This document shows positions 1 through 8,971 of a stretch of DNA of 64,000 nt, in pieces. This DNA comes from Arthrobacter sp. SDTb3-6 (lineage in GTDB: Bacteria; Actinomycetota; Actinomycetes; Actinomycetales; Micrococcaceae), in contig NZ_JAAMFN010000017.1 of NCBI RefSeq assembly GCF_013376095.1, positions 26,861-90,860 on the forward strand, read 5' to 3'. The first letter of the stretch is position 1; each line of letters starts with the position of its first letter. The translations under genes and the position numbers were made by a program. The notes beneath the pieces were generated by a model, which ran no database searches, had not been told where the DNA came from, and saw only the letters and a list, made by a program, of their open reading frames with translations.

Positions 1-1
1 C

Positions 2-475
2 ATGACGGAGCTCGCGGACAACCTGGACATCCTCTCCGGCCCCAGCGGCCACCGGCTGGCCCACAACACCATTGACCTGCTGGGCACCCTGCTCGCCGCG
101 GAGCTGGACCGCCGCCCCGGGGGCGCCGGCAACCCGCACGAGGAACTGCTGGGACGGATCCGCCGGTTCATCGAGGCCAACCTCGGCGACCCCCTCCTGT
201 CCCCCGCCGGCATTGCGGCCGCGCACTTCATCTCCACCCGCCACCTGCACAATGTATTCCAGGAAGCGGGCACCACGGTGGCGCAGTGGATCCGCACGCG
301 CCGGCTGGAAAACTGCCGGCGCGAACTGCGCGACCCCCTCCAGGGGCACCGTTCGGTCAGCGCCATCGCGGCCCGCTGGGGTTTCGTGGACGCGGCGCAC
401 TTCAGCCGCATTTTCCGTGCCGCCTTTGGAGAGCCGCCCAGCAGCTACCGGCGCGCAGCCCCCGTCGCGGCGTAG
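2..475 (+). CDS. AraC-family transcriptional regulator, C-terminal part (cut by window edge)
   Basis: C-terminal DNA-binding part of an AraC/XylS-type activator. Two helix-turn-helix units are visible in the last 100 residues: one around residues 66-90 (IAAAHFISTRHLHNVF) and one around residues 117-140 (IAARWGFVDAAHFSRIF, the typical AraC signature), followed by the usual GEPPSSYRR end. AraC proteins of this type run about 300 residues, so the N-terminal ligand domain lies upstream of the window and the ATG at position 2 is probably internal. It precedes an aldehyde dehydrogenase and an amino-acid permease on the same strand, as FeaR-like regulators of amine catabolism do; that role is inferred. 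Confidence 0.88.
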   Translation: MTELADNLDILSGPSGHRLAHNTIDLLGTLLAAELDRRPGGAGNPHEELLGRIRRFIEANLGDPLLSPAGIAAAHFISTRHLHNVFQEAGTTVAQWIRTRRLENCRRELRDPLQGHRSVSAIAARWGFVDAAHFSRIFRAAFGEPPSSYRRAAPVAA

Positions 476-643
476 GCACCCCCGGGGCCTGCCGGCCGGG
501 ACGGGCCGCCACGGCCGGCTTGTTCGCCCACGGTCAACCGGCGTTCACGCATAGACAAGACTTCCCCGGCGGCCCGGGCGAGACTGGGGATGACACGGCA
601 CGGCCCCGCCGCCCCTGGGCCCCAGACTCGAAGTGGAGCATTC

Positions 644-2053
644 ATGGAAACGCAAACCGACATCCTGACCGCCATTGCACCGGCCGGCGGCGAGACCCGC
701 ACCATCCTGGACCCGGCCACGGGCGAGGCCGTGGGCCAGGCCCCGGTCCACACCGTGGCGGACCTGGACCGGGCCGTTGCGGCGGCCGCGGCCGCGCAGC
801 CGGCCTGGGCGGCCCTGGGCCACGAGGCGCGCAGCGCCGCGCTGCTCAAGGCGGCCGACGCCGTCGAACGCCACGCCGAGGAACTCGCCCGGCTGCTCTC
901 CCGTGAGCAGGGCAAGCCCCTCAACGGCCCCAACGCCCGCTTCGAGGTCGGCGCCTGCGCCGCGTGGCTGCGCGCCACCGCCGCCACCGCGCTGGAGGCC
1001 GAGACCGTCGTGGACGACGGCGAAACACACGCACAGATCCACTACCGCCCCATCGGCGTCGTCGGCGCGATCGGGCCGTGGAACTGGCCCATGATGATCA
1101 CCGTCTGGCAAATCGCCCCGGCCCTGCGCATGGGCAACACCGTGGTGGTCAAGCCCTCCGAATACACGCCCCTGAGCGTGCTCGCCCTGGCCCGGGTGAT
1201 CAACGCCGAACTGCCCACAGACGTCCTGCACGTCATCTCCGGCGGCCGCGACGTCGGCGCCCGGCTGGCCGAACACCCCGCCGTCGGCAAGGTCATGTTC
1301 ACCGGCTCCACCGCCACGGGCAAGGCCATCATCCGCTCCTCCGCCGACACCATCAAGCGCCTCACCCTGGAACTGGGCGGCAACGACGCCGGGATCGTGC
1401 TCCCCGACGCGGACCCCAAGGCCATCGCCGAGGACCTGTTCTGGGGCGCGTTCATCAACACCGGCCAGACCTGCGCCGCGCTCAAGCGCCTCTACGTCCA
1501 CACCGACATCTACGACGACCTCTGCCAGGCCCTGACCGACGTCGCCGCGGCCATGCCCATGGGCGTGGGCCTGGACGAGGCCAACGTGCTCGGGCCCCTG
1601 CAGAACAAGGCCCAGTTCGACATCGTCAGCGCCCTGGTCCAGGCCGCCAAGGACTCCGGCGCCCGTGTGCTGCTCGGGGGCAACCCCGACCCCGACCAGC
1701 CCGGCTACTTCTACCCGACCACGCTCGTGGCCGACATCGACAACGACAACCCGCTCGTGGCCCAGGAACAGTTCGGCCCCGCACTGCCGATCATCCGCTA
1801 CGACACCATCGACGACGCCGTGTCCATGGCCAACAGCCTGGACGTGGGCCTGGGCGCCTCCGTCTGGTCCGCGGACCTGGACGCGGCCCGCGAGGTCGCC
1901 GCACGCATCCAGTCCGGCACCGTGTGGATCAACAAGCACGGCGCCGTGGACCCCCGCATCCCCTTCGGCGGCGCCAAGCAGTCCGGCTACGGCCTCGAAT
2001 TCGGCGTTGAAGGCCTCAAGGCCCTCGGCGTCCCCCAGGTCATCAACGGCTAG
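644..2053 (+). CDS. NAD(P)-dependent aldehyde dehydrogenase
   Basis: Aldehyde dehydrogenase superfamily, 469 residues, oxidising an aldehyde to its acid in the cytoplasm. The GPWNWP motif (144-149), cofactor lysine K170, general base E243 in LELGG and catalytic cysteine C277 in GQTCA are all present. I chose the ATG at 644 because GTGGAG stands just upstream; an in-frame ATG at 590 has no comparable site. The substrate cannot be read from sequence. With an AraC regulator before it and an APC permease after it, an aldehyde from amine or amino-acid breakdown is plausible. Confidence 0.92.
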   Translation: METQTDILTAIAPAGGETRTILDPATGEAVGQAPVHTVADLDRAVAAAAAAQPAWAALGHEARSAALLKAADAVERHAEELARLLSREQGKPLNGPNARFEVGACAAWLRATAATALEAETVVDDGETHAQIHYRPIGVVGAIGPWNWPMMITVWQIAPALRMGNTVVVKPSEYTPLSVLALARVINAELPTDVLHVISGGRDVGARLAEHPAVGKVMFTGSTATGKAIIRSSADTIKRLTLELGGNDAGIVLPDADPKAIAEDLFWGAFINTGQTCAALKRLYVHTDIYDDLCQALTDVAAAMPMGVGLDEANVLGPLQNKAQFDIVSALVQAAKDSGARVLLGGNPDPDQPGYFYPTTLVADIDNDNPLVAQEQFGPALPIIRYDTIDDAVSMANSLDVGLGASVWSADLDAAREVAARIQSGTVWINKHGAVDPRIPFGGAKQSGYGLEFGVEGLKALGVPQVING

Positions 2054-2080
2054 GCACAAGCTCCGGACCGCCCCAGCGAC

Positions 2081-2111
2081 GGGACCGCAGCCACACTGTG
2101 GCTGCGGTCCC
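2081..2111 (+). terminator. Strong hairpin after aldehyde dehydrogenase gene
   Basis: Perfect 14-bp inverted repeat (2081-2094 with 2098-2111) around a 3-nt loop ACT, starting 27 nt after the stop codon. Only a short T-poor tail follows, as is common in high-GC actinobacteria. It should separate the dehydrogenase transcript from the permease gene. Confidence 0.75.
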
Positions 2112-2269
2112 TTGGCCTGCCCCGGGCCATTGCAGCCGGCATTCCCCGGCGGGGCGTGCGTGCCGAACAACCCTGCACGGGAAGTCAAGCGCAATGCCGT
2201 GAACAACAAACGGGTGCCTGTGACAACTGACACACTCGAGATATCTTTATTCTCCCACTGGAGGTTTTA

Positions 2270-3772
2270 ATGTCACACGAACGAACACTTCCCCCCACCG
2301 GCAACGTCGCCGACAAGGGGCCCGGCACGGGGCTGAGCAAGCGCACGCTCGGTGTGCCCGCACTCGTCTTCATGATCATCGCCGCCTCGGCCCCGCTGAC
2401 GGTGATTGGGGGCGGGGTGCCGAGCAACTTTGCGGTCAGTGCCAACCTCGGCGTCCCGCTGTCCTTCGTTTTGCTGGGCGTCTGCCTGGCACTGTTCGCC
2501 GTCGGCTATGCAGCCATGAGTTCGCACATCCGCAACGCCGGGGCGTTTTACGCCTACATTTCCCAAGGGCTGGGCCGTGCCACGGGCGTTGGCGCGTCAT
2601 GGGTGGCACTGGTCTCCTACAACGCCATGCAGGTGGGCATCTATGGCCTGTTCGGCTTCGCCCTTGCGTCCTTCATCAACGGCAAGCTCGGCACCAACCT
2701 TCCCTGGTGGGCGGCCGCGCTTGTCGGCTTCGTGATCGTCGGCTGGCTCGGCGTGAACAAGGTGGACCTCTCAGCCAAGGTGATCGGCGTGCTGGTGGCC
2801 GGCGAATTCCTGGCGGTCATCGTCTTTGACGTGATCTCCTTCGCCGTCAGCCCCGAAGGTGTCAGCGGCGCCGGCCTGGCGCCGTCGGACCTGTTCACGG
2901 CCAGCATCGGCGCCGCCCTGTCGTTCAGCATGGCCGCCTTCATGGGCTTCGAGTCGGCTGCCATCTACAGCGAGGAGGCAAAGGACCCGAAACGCTCGAT
3001 CGCACGGGCCACCTACATCGCCGTCGGCGTCATCTCGGTGTTCTACGCCGTGTCCTCGTGGGCCATGGTGATCGGCACCGGGCCAAGCCACATCATCGGC
3101 GAATCCCAGAAGCAGGGCCCGGACCTGCTCTTCAACTTCCTCACGGCCCATGGCGCGGTCATCGTCTCGGACATTGCCCAGGTCCTGTTCGTGACCAGCC
3201 TGCTGGCCGCCCTCATCGCCTTCCACAACGCCGTGGCCCGCTACACGTTCTCGCTCGGGCGTGAGCGCGTGATCCCGCGCGCACTCGCCCGGGTCAACTC
3301 CCGCCACGCCCCCGTGGCCGGCTCCCTGACCCAGTCCGCACTGGCGCTGGTCCTGCTGGCCATCTTTGCGATCGCCGGCACCGGTTCCGACCTTGGTCCG
3401 CTCTACCCCGTGCTGACGTTCTTCACGTGGCTGACGAACACCGGCGCGTTCGGCCTGGTGCTGCTGCTCGTGATGATCTCGGTGTCCGTCATCGGATACT
3501 TCCGCAAGCACAGGGGCGAATACTCCACATGGACCCGGCTCGTCGCACCTGCCCTGTCGGCCCTCACGCTGGGCACCGTGTTTGTGCTGATCGTGGTCAA
3601 TTTCAACGTGCTGATCGGCTCCACCAAGTTCTCCCCGCTTTCCGTCATCCTCCCGGCGATCGTGGTGGTGCCCGGCGTCGCAGGACTGCTCTGGGGCCTG
3701 CGGCTGAAGAAGTCGCGTCCCGACGTCTACCTCGGCATCGGCTACGGCGGTGCCCCGGATCTGGAAGACTGA
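2270..3772 (+). CDS. APC-superfamily amino acid/amine permease
   Basis: 500-residue integral membrane protein with about 12 hydrophobic segments. It opens with the APC-family pattern LSKRTLGVPALVFMIIAASAP and the following glycine-rich segment, and has a hydrophilic tail of about 25 residues. It would import an amino acid or amine by proton or sodium coupling. The start is well supported: GGAGG lies 6 nt before ATG 2270. Its own promoter is likely in 2112-2260, since a strong hairpin separates it from the upstream gene. Specificity is not determinable; the neighbouring aldehyde dehydrogenase suggests an amine or aldehyde-generating amino acid. Confidence 0.9.
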   Translation: MSHERTLPPTGNVADKGPGTGLSKRTLGVPALVFMIIAASAPLTVIGGGVPSNFAVSANLGVPLSFVLLGVCLALFAVGYAAMSSHIRNAGAFYAYISQGLGRATGVGASWVALVSYNAMQVGIYGLFGFALASFINGKLGTNLPWWAAALVGFVIVGWLGVNKVDLSAKVIGVLVAGEFLAVIVFDVISFAVSPEGVSGAGLAPSDLFTASIGAALSFSMAAFMGFESAAIYSEEAKDPKRSIARATYIAVGVISVFYAVSSWAMVIGTGPSHIIGESQKQGPDLLFNFLTAHGAVIVSDIAQVLFVTSLLAALIAFHNAVARYTFSLGRERVIPRALARVNSRHAPVAGSLTQSALALVLLAIFAIAGTGSDLGPLYPVLTFFTWLTNTGAFGLVLLLVMISVSVIGYFRKHRGEYSTWTRLVAPALSALTLGTVFVLIVVNFNVLIGSTKFSPLSVILPAIVVVPGVAGLLWGLRLKKSRPDVYLGIGYGGAPDLED

Positions 3773-3788
3773 GCGGCACAACTGCCCC

Positions 3789-3816
3789 GGGCGGCACGGC
3801 CTGCGCCGTGCCGCCC
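3789..3816. terminator. Bidirectional terminator hairpin between convergent genes
   Basis: Perfect 12-bp inverted repeat (3789-3800 with 3805-3816), loop CTGC, lying between the permease (plus) and the sulfatase (minus), both of which end within 55 nt. Confidence 0.75.
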
Positions 3817-3866
3817 TTGCGCATTTTCGGCTCCGCCACGCTGAGGACCACACCTGGTTTGCGCGC

Positions 3867-5474
3867 TCAGGCCGACGCCGTCGGCCTGGTCCCCATGACG
3901 CCCAGGGCCATCGTTTCCTCCAGCATCAGCTCCGTCAGCTGGCCCAAAAGCTGGGCGTGGCCGGTGTCGTCGGCCAGGTTGTCCAGCTCGTCCGGGTCGG
4001 ACAGGAGGTCGTAGAGCTCGGTGGCGGCGGCCGTCCCGAAGTACCGGGTCAGGCGCGCGCGCCGCGTCAGGACCGAGCGGATGCGCACCGGCGCCGGAAG
4101 CCCCGGCAGCCCGAATGGCTGGTCCTCCTCAATGATCAATGCCTCACGGACGGCGTCCACGCTGCCCTCCAGCAGCGGCACCAAGGACTGTCCCTGAAGT
4201 CCGCGGAACGCCGCCGTCCCGGTCAGCTCCAGCAGGGTCGGCGCCAGGTCGGCGGTGCTGACAAGTGCGGCGGTGGAGCGCGGTGCCGTGCCGGGAACCC
4301 GGATGGTCAGGGGGACGTTGGTCACTGCCCGGTAGTGGGTGAAGTGTTTGAGCATCAGCCCGTGATCTCCCAGAAGGTCACCGTGGTCGCTCGTGAACAG
4401 GACGACCGTGTCGTCGTCGAGCCCCTGTGCGCTAAGGGCGCCCAGCACCCGGCCGATCTGCTCGTCCATGAGCGTGATCAAGCCATACTGGGCCGCGGCC
4501 GCATGCCGGTACTGGTCCTCGGTCACGGACCACGTCATGGTTGAATCGCTGCCCGGAGTTCCCCGGTGGTCGATAAGTGCCCTGATGTGTTCGGGCGACT
4601 TGCTGTGGTCCTGGTGGAAGCCCGCGGGCAGCGGGATGTCCTCCGGACTGTAGAGGTCCGCATACCCTGCCGGCGGTGAGAAGGGGTGGTGCGGGTCGGG
4701 AAACGACACAAACAGGAAGAAGGGCTCGTCCTCCCCGGCCAGGGCCTCGATGCGTTCGATGGCCTTGTCCGCCACATAGCTGCTCGGGTGCGCTTCGACG
4801 GGGACGGCCGTTTCATACACCTGTTCCCAGCCCGGGTACACCGTCACGGCGTTTCCCGCGCCGCCCAGCCGGCGCGGGTCCCAACCACGCCCGGCGGCCC
4901 AGTGGCGGTAGTGCCCGCCGGGATTGTCGCCGTGGCCCACCACCAGGTCCACGTGCTGGTAGCCGTAGTAATCCTTGGGCAGCCGCAGGAAGCCGGCCTC
5001 ATGGTCGGACCGGTTTTCCCACCTGTCCCAGCCCGGTTCCCGGTCAAACTCGGCGGCATCGCGATGGTTCAGGCTCAGCAGCAGCGGGTCGGTCGCCTCG
5101 ATCTCCGCCCGTTGGTCGTCCTCGAACGGCCACCCCATGTTTTGGTGGTGCAGCTTGCCGACGGCGGCCGTGTTGTAGCCATCCAGGGCCATGTTCCGCA
5201 CCATGGTGCTGGCATTCGGATCCATCGTGATGCCGTTGCAGCGTGTGCCGTGTGCCGAAGGCCAACGGCCGGTCAACAGGCTGGCCCTGTTGGGCATGCA
5301 GGTGGGGTTGGCCACGGTGGCCTCGGTGAAGACCACGCTCGCCGCAGCAAGGCGGTCAAGGTGGGGGGTCTTGACCACCGGATTGCCGGCAAAGCCGAGG
5401 TGGTCGGCCCGGAGCTGGTCGGCAATGAAGACGACGACGTTGGGTCGGCGCCCTGCGCCTGAAGCCTGGCTCAT
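3867..5474 (-). CDS. Arylsulfatase A-like sulfatase (formylglycine type)
   Basis: Type I sulfatase, 535 residues, hydrolysing a sulfate ester (or, less likely, a phosphonate ester) through a formylglycine residue. The modification motif CMPNR begins at C59 and fits C-x-P-x-R. Metal ligands are visible in IADQLRAD (D19 region) and SDHGD (363-364), with K107, H109 and PDPHHPF (259-265) as usual active-site elements. No signal peptide is seen, so it should be cytoplasmic and act on an imported ester. ATG 5474 overlaps the ATPase stop as ATGA, so it is last in the transporter operon. The formylglycine-generating enzyme at 11708-12694 is the likely activating partner. Confidence 0.92.
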   Translation of the reverse strand: MSQASGAGRRPNVVVFIADQLRADHLGFAGNPVVKTPHLDRLAAASVVFTEATVANPTCMPNRASLLTGRWPSAHGTRCNGITMDPNASTMVRNMALDGYNTAAVGKLHHQNMGWPFEDDQRAEIEATDPLLLSLNHRDAAEFDREPGWDRWENRSDHEAGFLRLPKDYYGYQHVDLVVGHGDNPGGHYRHWAAGRGWDPRRLGGAGNAVTVYPGWEQVYETAVPVEAHPSSYVADKAIERIEALAGEDEPFFLFVSFPDPHHPFSPPAGYADLYSPEDIPLPAGFHQDHSKSPEHIRALIDHRGTPGSDSTMTWSVTEDQYRHAAAAQYGLITLMDEQIGRVLGALSAQGLDDDTVVLFTSDHGDLLGDHGLMLKHFTHYRAVTNVPLTIRVPGTAPRSTAALVSTADLAPTLLELTGTAAFRGLQGQSLVPLLEGSVDAVREALIIEEDQPFGLPGLPAPVRIRSVLTRRARLTRYFGTAAATELYDLLSDPDELDNLADDTGHAQLLGQLTELMLEETMALGVMGTRPTASA

Positions 5475-6280
5475 GCCGGCCTCTTGATCAGGGACAGCAC
5501 CTCGGTGCGCTGCTGGGCAAACCCGGGCAGGGAGCGGGTGGTGATCTGGTCCCGGGGCCTGGGCAGGTCCAGGTCGATGGTTTTGAGCACGCGCGCGGGC
5601 TTGGAACCAAGGACCACCACCCTGTCGGAGAGGTAAACCGCCTCGTCGATGTCGTGTGTCACCACGAGGATTGTCATGTTGAAGTCGTCGCGGATTTTCA
5701 GGCACAGGTCTTCAAGGTCAAAGCGGGTCTGTGCGTCCACGGAGGCGAAGGGTTCGTCCATGACCAGGATCTCGGGGCGGTAGGCCAGGGCACGGGCGAT
5801 GGCCACACGCTGCTGCATGCCGCCGGAAAGCTGCCACGGATACTGGTGCTCAGCATGTGTAAGGCCCACAGCTTCCAGGGCGCTGTCGCAGCGTTCCCGC
5901 AGCTCGGCGGCCGGCAGCTTCAGATGCCGCAGCGGCAGCAGCAGGTTCTTGCGCACCGTCAGCCATGGCATGAGGGAACGGTTGTAGTCCTGGAAGACCA
6001 GCGCCATTTCCCGCGGCGGCCCGTCAATGACCCTGCCGTCAATGGCCGCGCTGCCGCTGGTGGCGGTCTGCAGGCCGGCCAGGCATTTGAGCAGGGTGGT
6101 CTTGCCGACGCCGGAAGGGCCGACGATGCAGACAACCTCGCCGGTTTCCACGGTAAAGGTCAGGTCCTCGATGATGACCTTGGCCTTGCTGCCGGTGCCG
6201 TAGGACTTGGCCAGGGACTTCACGTCCAGGCGCGGCAAGGCCGCCGGCCGTTTCGCTGTCGTGGCTGCTTCGTGGGACAT
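5471..6280 (-). CDS. ABC transporter ATPase (SsuB/TauB family)
   Basis: Nucleotide-binding subunit of a nitrate/sulfonate/taurine-type importer, 269 residues. Walker A GPSGVGKTT, the Q-loop region, signature LSGGMQQRVAIARAL, Walker B ILVMDEP and the H-loop THDIDEAV are all present. The start at 6280 has AAGGAAA 5 nt upstream. An alternative ATG at 6355 overlaps the permease stop as ATGA and would add 25 residues, so translational coupling from there is possible. It powers the two permeases upstream in the operon. Confidence 0.93.
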   Translation of the reverse strand: MSHEAATTAKRPAALPRLDVKSLAKSYGTGSKAKVIIEDLTFTVETGEVVCIVGPSGVGKTTLLKCLAGLQTATSGSAAIDGRVIDGPPREMALVFQDYNRSLMPWLTVRKNLLLPLRHLKLPAAELRERCDSALEAVGLTHAEHQYPWQLSGGMQQRVAIARALAYRPEILVMDEPFASVDAQTRFDLEDLCLKIRDDFNMTILVVTHDIDEAVYLSDRVVVLGSKPARVLKTIDLDLPRPRDQITTRSLPGFAQQRTEVLSLIKRPA

Positions 6281-6351
6281 GGCTTTTCCTTGGTCGGGGG
6301 CACACGTCTGTGCCGGGCTGGTGCGGACGGAAGAGGGTAAGGCTGAAAGCA

Positions 6352-7131
6352 TCATGAGGCCTTTGCGAGTTGTCGTGAACCGATATACCAAGCCAGCAGG
6401 CGGCGCCGGCCCAATTCGAAGATCATGTTGGCGGCAAATCCGATGACGCCCAGCAGCAGGATCCCGGACCACATGTCCGCAATCATGAAGCTTTGCTGGG
6501 CCAGGAGTGTCATGGCGCCGATGCCCTGGGCGGGCCCGAGCATTTCGCTGGCGATCATGACGACGAAGGCGGTCTGCAGGCTGACCTGCATGCCGGAGGC
6601 AATGTGCGGACCGGCCGCGGGCAGGTAGACGCCCAGGACCTTTTCCCGCGTGCTGAGGCGGTAGACGGCGCTGACATCCTTGAGCGTTGAATCCACGCCG
6701 CGCAAGCCGTCCACCGTCGCGATCAGGGTCGGAAAAACGGCAGCCATGGCAATGCTGGTGACTCGCATCTCCACGCCGAAGCCGATCAGTGCGACGAAAA
6801 TCGGCACAAGCGCCACCGGGGGAATGCTGCGGAAGAAGTGGATGACCGGGTCAAGATATTCCCCGACCTTCGGCAGCATGGCCAGCACGAATCCCAGTCC
6901 GACCCCGATGACGCTCGCCAGGGCGAAGCCGATGACGAGGTTCAGCAGGCTGACCAGGATGTCCGACTGAAAATGGGCGAACAACCACAGGGCCTGAAAC
7001 CGTTCCAGGATGTAGCTCAGCGGCGGGAAGAAGGTATCCGTGGAACCGGCGGATACGGCGAACCAGGCCAGGATGAGGATCACCGGAGTGCCGATGCCAA
7101 GCACCAGGTACAAGGTCTTGCGCATGGTCAC
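6352..7131 (-). CDS. ABC transporter permease (SsuC/TauC family), second copy
   Basis: 259-residue inner-membrane subunit with about six transmembrane segments and the BPD_transp_1 EAA-like loop near residues 160-180 (STREKVLGVYLPAAGPHI). The GTG start at 7131 overlaps the preceding permease stop (GTGA); an ATG two codons in (7125) is the alternative. Two different permeases in one operon suggest a heterodimeric membrane channel served by the ATPase at 5471-6280. Confidence 0.9.
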   Translation of the reverse strand: MTMRKTLYLVLGIGTPVILILAWFAVSAGSTDTFFPPLSYILERFQALWLFAHFQSDILVSLLNLVIGFALASVIGVGLGFVLAMLPKVGEYLDPVIHFFRSIPPVALVPIFVALIGFGVEMRVTSIAMAAVFPTLIATVDGLRGVDSTLKDVSAVYRLSTREKVLGVYLPAAGPHIASGMQVSLQTAFVVMIASEMLGPAQGIGAMTLLAQQSFMIADMWSGILLLGVIGFAANMIFELGRRRLLAWYIGSRQLAKAS

Positions 7132-7895
7132 ACCATCTCTTCACGGTAGGAGGGGTGCCAGTGCAGCAGGCGGCGTTCGCCGAGGCGGGACAGCCCGATG
7201 AAGAGCAGGCCCAAGATGCCCAAAACCAGCACGTAGGCGTACAGGGACGCATAGTCGCCGGCGGACTGCGCCACGTAGAGGTTCTTGCCCAGCCCCGGTC
7301 CACCTCCCAGCAGTCCGGCGACGACGGCAACAATCAGGGCCACCGGTGCGGCCACCCGCAGGGCGGTGCCGATGAACGGCATCGCACTGGGCAGCACGAC
7401 GCGCCACAGGATCTCGACGCGGCCCAGCCCGTAGGAACGGGCCGTGTCGCGCGCCACCGGGTCGGTGTCGTGGACGCCGGCCATGGTCTGCGTGATGATC
7501 GGGATGAGGCAGCCAAAGAACGTGAGCAGCCAGGCCATCTTTGCCGTGGGGCCCAGAATGAGCACCACCAACGGAAGGATGACGATCGGCGGCACCGGCT
7601 TGAGAAATTCCAGCAGCGCCAATGTGGAGTAGCGGGCCGCGGGAAAACTGCCGACCAGGACGCCGAGCACGATGCCGGCGAGGGCGGAGGCGATCAGGCC
7701 GAGCAGGGCCACGCCAACCGTCTGTCCGACGGCGGACCAGAACGCGCCGCCGGAGACGTCGGCACCTAGTGCTGCGAACGTGGCGAGCGGCGACGGGAGC
7801 GCGGCCCCGGCCAAGTGCGTGCCGGCGATCAGCTGCCAGAGCACGATCGAACCAAGGAGCCCAAGTGCTCCCCGTCCCAACTGGTGTGGCTTCAT
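7128..7895 (-). CDS. ABC transporter permease (SsuC/TauC family), first copy
   Basis: 255-residue permease with about six transmembrane segments and the conserved loop ARSYGLGRVEILWRVVLPSA. ATG 7895 is preceded by AAGGAC at a good distance; further upstream the frame runs into the binding-protein gene and is not coding. It ends in a GTGA overlap with the next permease. Confidence 0.9.
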   Translation of the reverse strand: MKPHQLGRGALGLLGSIVLWQLIAGTHLAGAALPSPLATFAALGADVSGGAFWSAVGQTVGVALLGLIASALAGIVLGVLVGSFPAARYSTLALLEFLKPVPPIVILPLVVLILGPTAKMAWLLTFFGCLIPIITQTMAGVHDTDPVARDTARSYGLGRVEILWRVVLPSAMPFIGTALRVAAPVALIVAVVAGLLGGGPGLGKNLYVAQSAGDYASLYAYVLVLGILGLLFIGLSRLGERRLLHWHPSYREEMV

Positions 7896-7927
7896 GGTGT
7901 TGTCCTTAGCAAGGGAAGCGGTGCTGA

Positions 7928-8911
7928 CTATTTGAACAGGACGCCGTCGAGGTTTACCGGGGCACCCAGGTACCCAAGCTGGGCAAGTTGCGTATTGACC
8001 CGCTGGATGTCCGTGATGCTGACGGAGGTCGGCCAGAAGGTGTGGGCGCCGCTTTGGATGTCCGACAGCGGAACCTTCGTCAGATTTGCGCCGACCTGCT
8101 GGCACTCGGCCAGGTGGGCGTTGCAGTAGGCGTTGGCCTTGTTGATGCCGCGCGCAAAGGCTTGCAAGGCTGCGGTTTCCTTTGTCGTTGTGCTTGCACC
8201 CGAGACATAAAGGCCCACGGCACCCTCCTTGAAGAAGGCGACGCCGGGCGATGACAGCCTCACGTCCCCGGCCGACTGGGCCTTTCCGGTGAACGGCGAG
8301 ACGAGGCCGGCCGCATCCACGCGGCCCGAGTTCAGGGACTGCAGCGCCGAGGAGAAGTCCAGCACGGTCCACTTCACGGTGGACGGGTCGCCGCCGGCGT
8401 CCTTGATGACTTTGGAGATGGTGACCTCCAGCTGTGCCTTGCGCGCGGGGACGGCGATCGTCTTGCCGACCAGGTCCTTGGGACTGGTAATGGGGCTGCC
8501 CTTGGCCACAAACAGGCCGGTGTCATCGACCTCGGCCAGGTTGGGCGGCTGCTGGTCGGCCGGAGCGTACCCGTCGGCGGCGGCGACGACCTTCAAGGGG
8601 ACATGCTGGCTGAGGGCGTTCAGCAGCGGGATCGACGGCGAATACGCCAGGTCCAGCTGCCCGCTCTGGGCGGCCGCGATGCCAGCCGGCGGGTTGGCTA
8701 TCGTGGAATCCTCGATGGTGAGCTTTTCGGCCTTGAAAAAGCCCTTTTCGATGCCGATCTTCAGGGCTGCGTCGGAGCTCAGTCCGATGGTGCCGACCTT
8801 CAACGTGGTCATGCCGTTGCTGTCCGGACCGGAGGCGTTTGACGGTGAGCCGCACCCGGCCAGGGCCAGGGCAAGCAGCCCGGCGAGTGCAAAGGGGAAT
8901 CGTAGTTTCAT
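7928..8911 (-). CDS. ABC transporter substrate-binding lipoprotein (NMT1/SsuA-like)
   Basis: 327-residue lipoprotein with a signal peptide and lipobox LALAGC (cysteine near residue 20), so it is tethered outside the membrane. The mature part resembles SsuA/TauA/NMT1-type binding proteins (TLKVGTIGLSSDAALKIGIEKG near the start, AAAQSGQLDLAY later). AAGGAGC precedes ATG 8911. It captures the ligand for the two permeases downstream. The operon carries a sulfatase, so a sulfate ester is the favoured ligand over taurine or an alkanesulfonate; this is inferred. Confidence 0.9.
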   Translation of the reverse strand: MKLRFPFALAGLLALALAGCGSPSNASGPDSNGMTTLKVGTIGLSSDAALKIGIEKGFFKAEKLTIEDSTIANPPAGIAAAQSGQLDLAYSPSIPLLNALSQHVPLKVVAAADGYAPADQQPPNLAEVDDTGLFVAKGSPITSPKDLVGKTIAVPARKAQLEVTISKVIKDAGGDPSTVKWTVLDFSSALQSLNSGRVDAAGLVSPFTGKAQSAGDVRLSSPGVAFFKEGAVGLYVSGASTTTKETAALQAFARGINKANAYCNAHLAECQQVGANLTKVPLSDIQSGAHTFWPTSVSITDIQRVNTQLAQLGYLGAPVNLDGVLFK

Positions 8912-8971
8912 GGTGCTCCTTGAAGTGGTGGGAATGCCAGTGGTGGTGCTGCAAAGTGATGTTGGGAAGGC

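Noticed and set aside
545..2233. Long minus-strand open frame over the aldehyde dehydrogenase
   Set aside because: A mirror of a high-GC gene; no ribosome site, no domain and glycine/valine/alanine-rich composition. Similar mirrors over hpaE/hpaD (16596-18638), gabD (20387-21955) and aceA (41609-42970) were rejected for the same reason.
5471..8911. Taurine or alkanesulfonate importer (tau/ssu) assignment
   Set aside because: Family resemblance is there, but no TauD or SsuD-like oxygenase accompanies it. The linked gene is a sulfatase, so I kept the ligand open.
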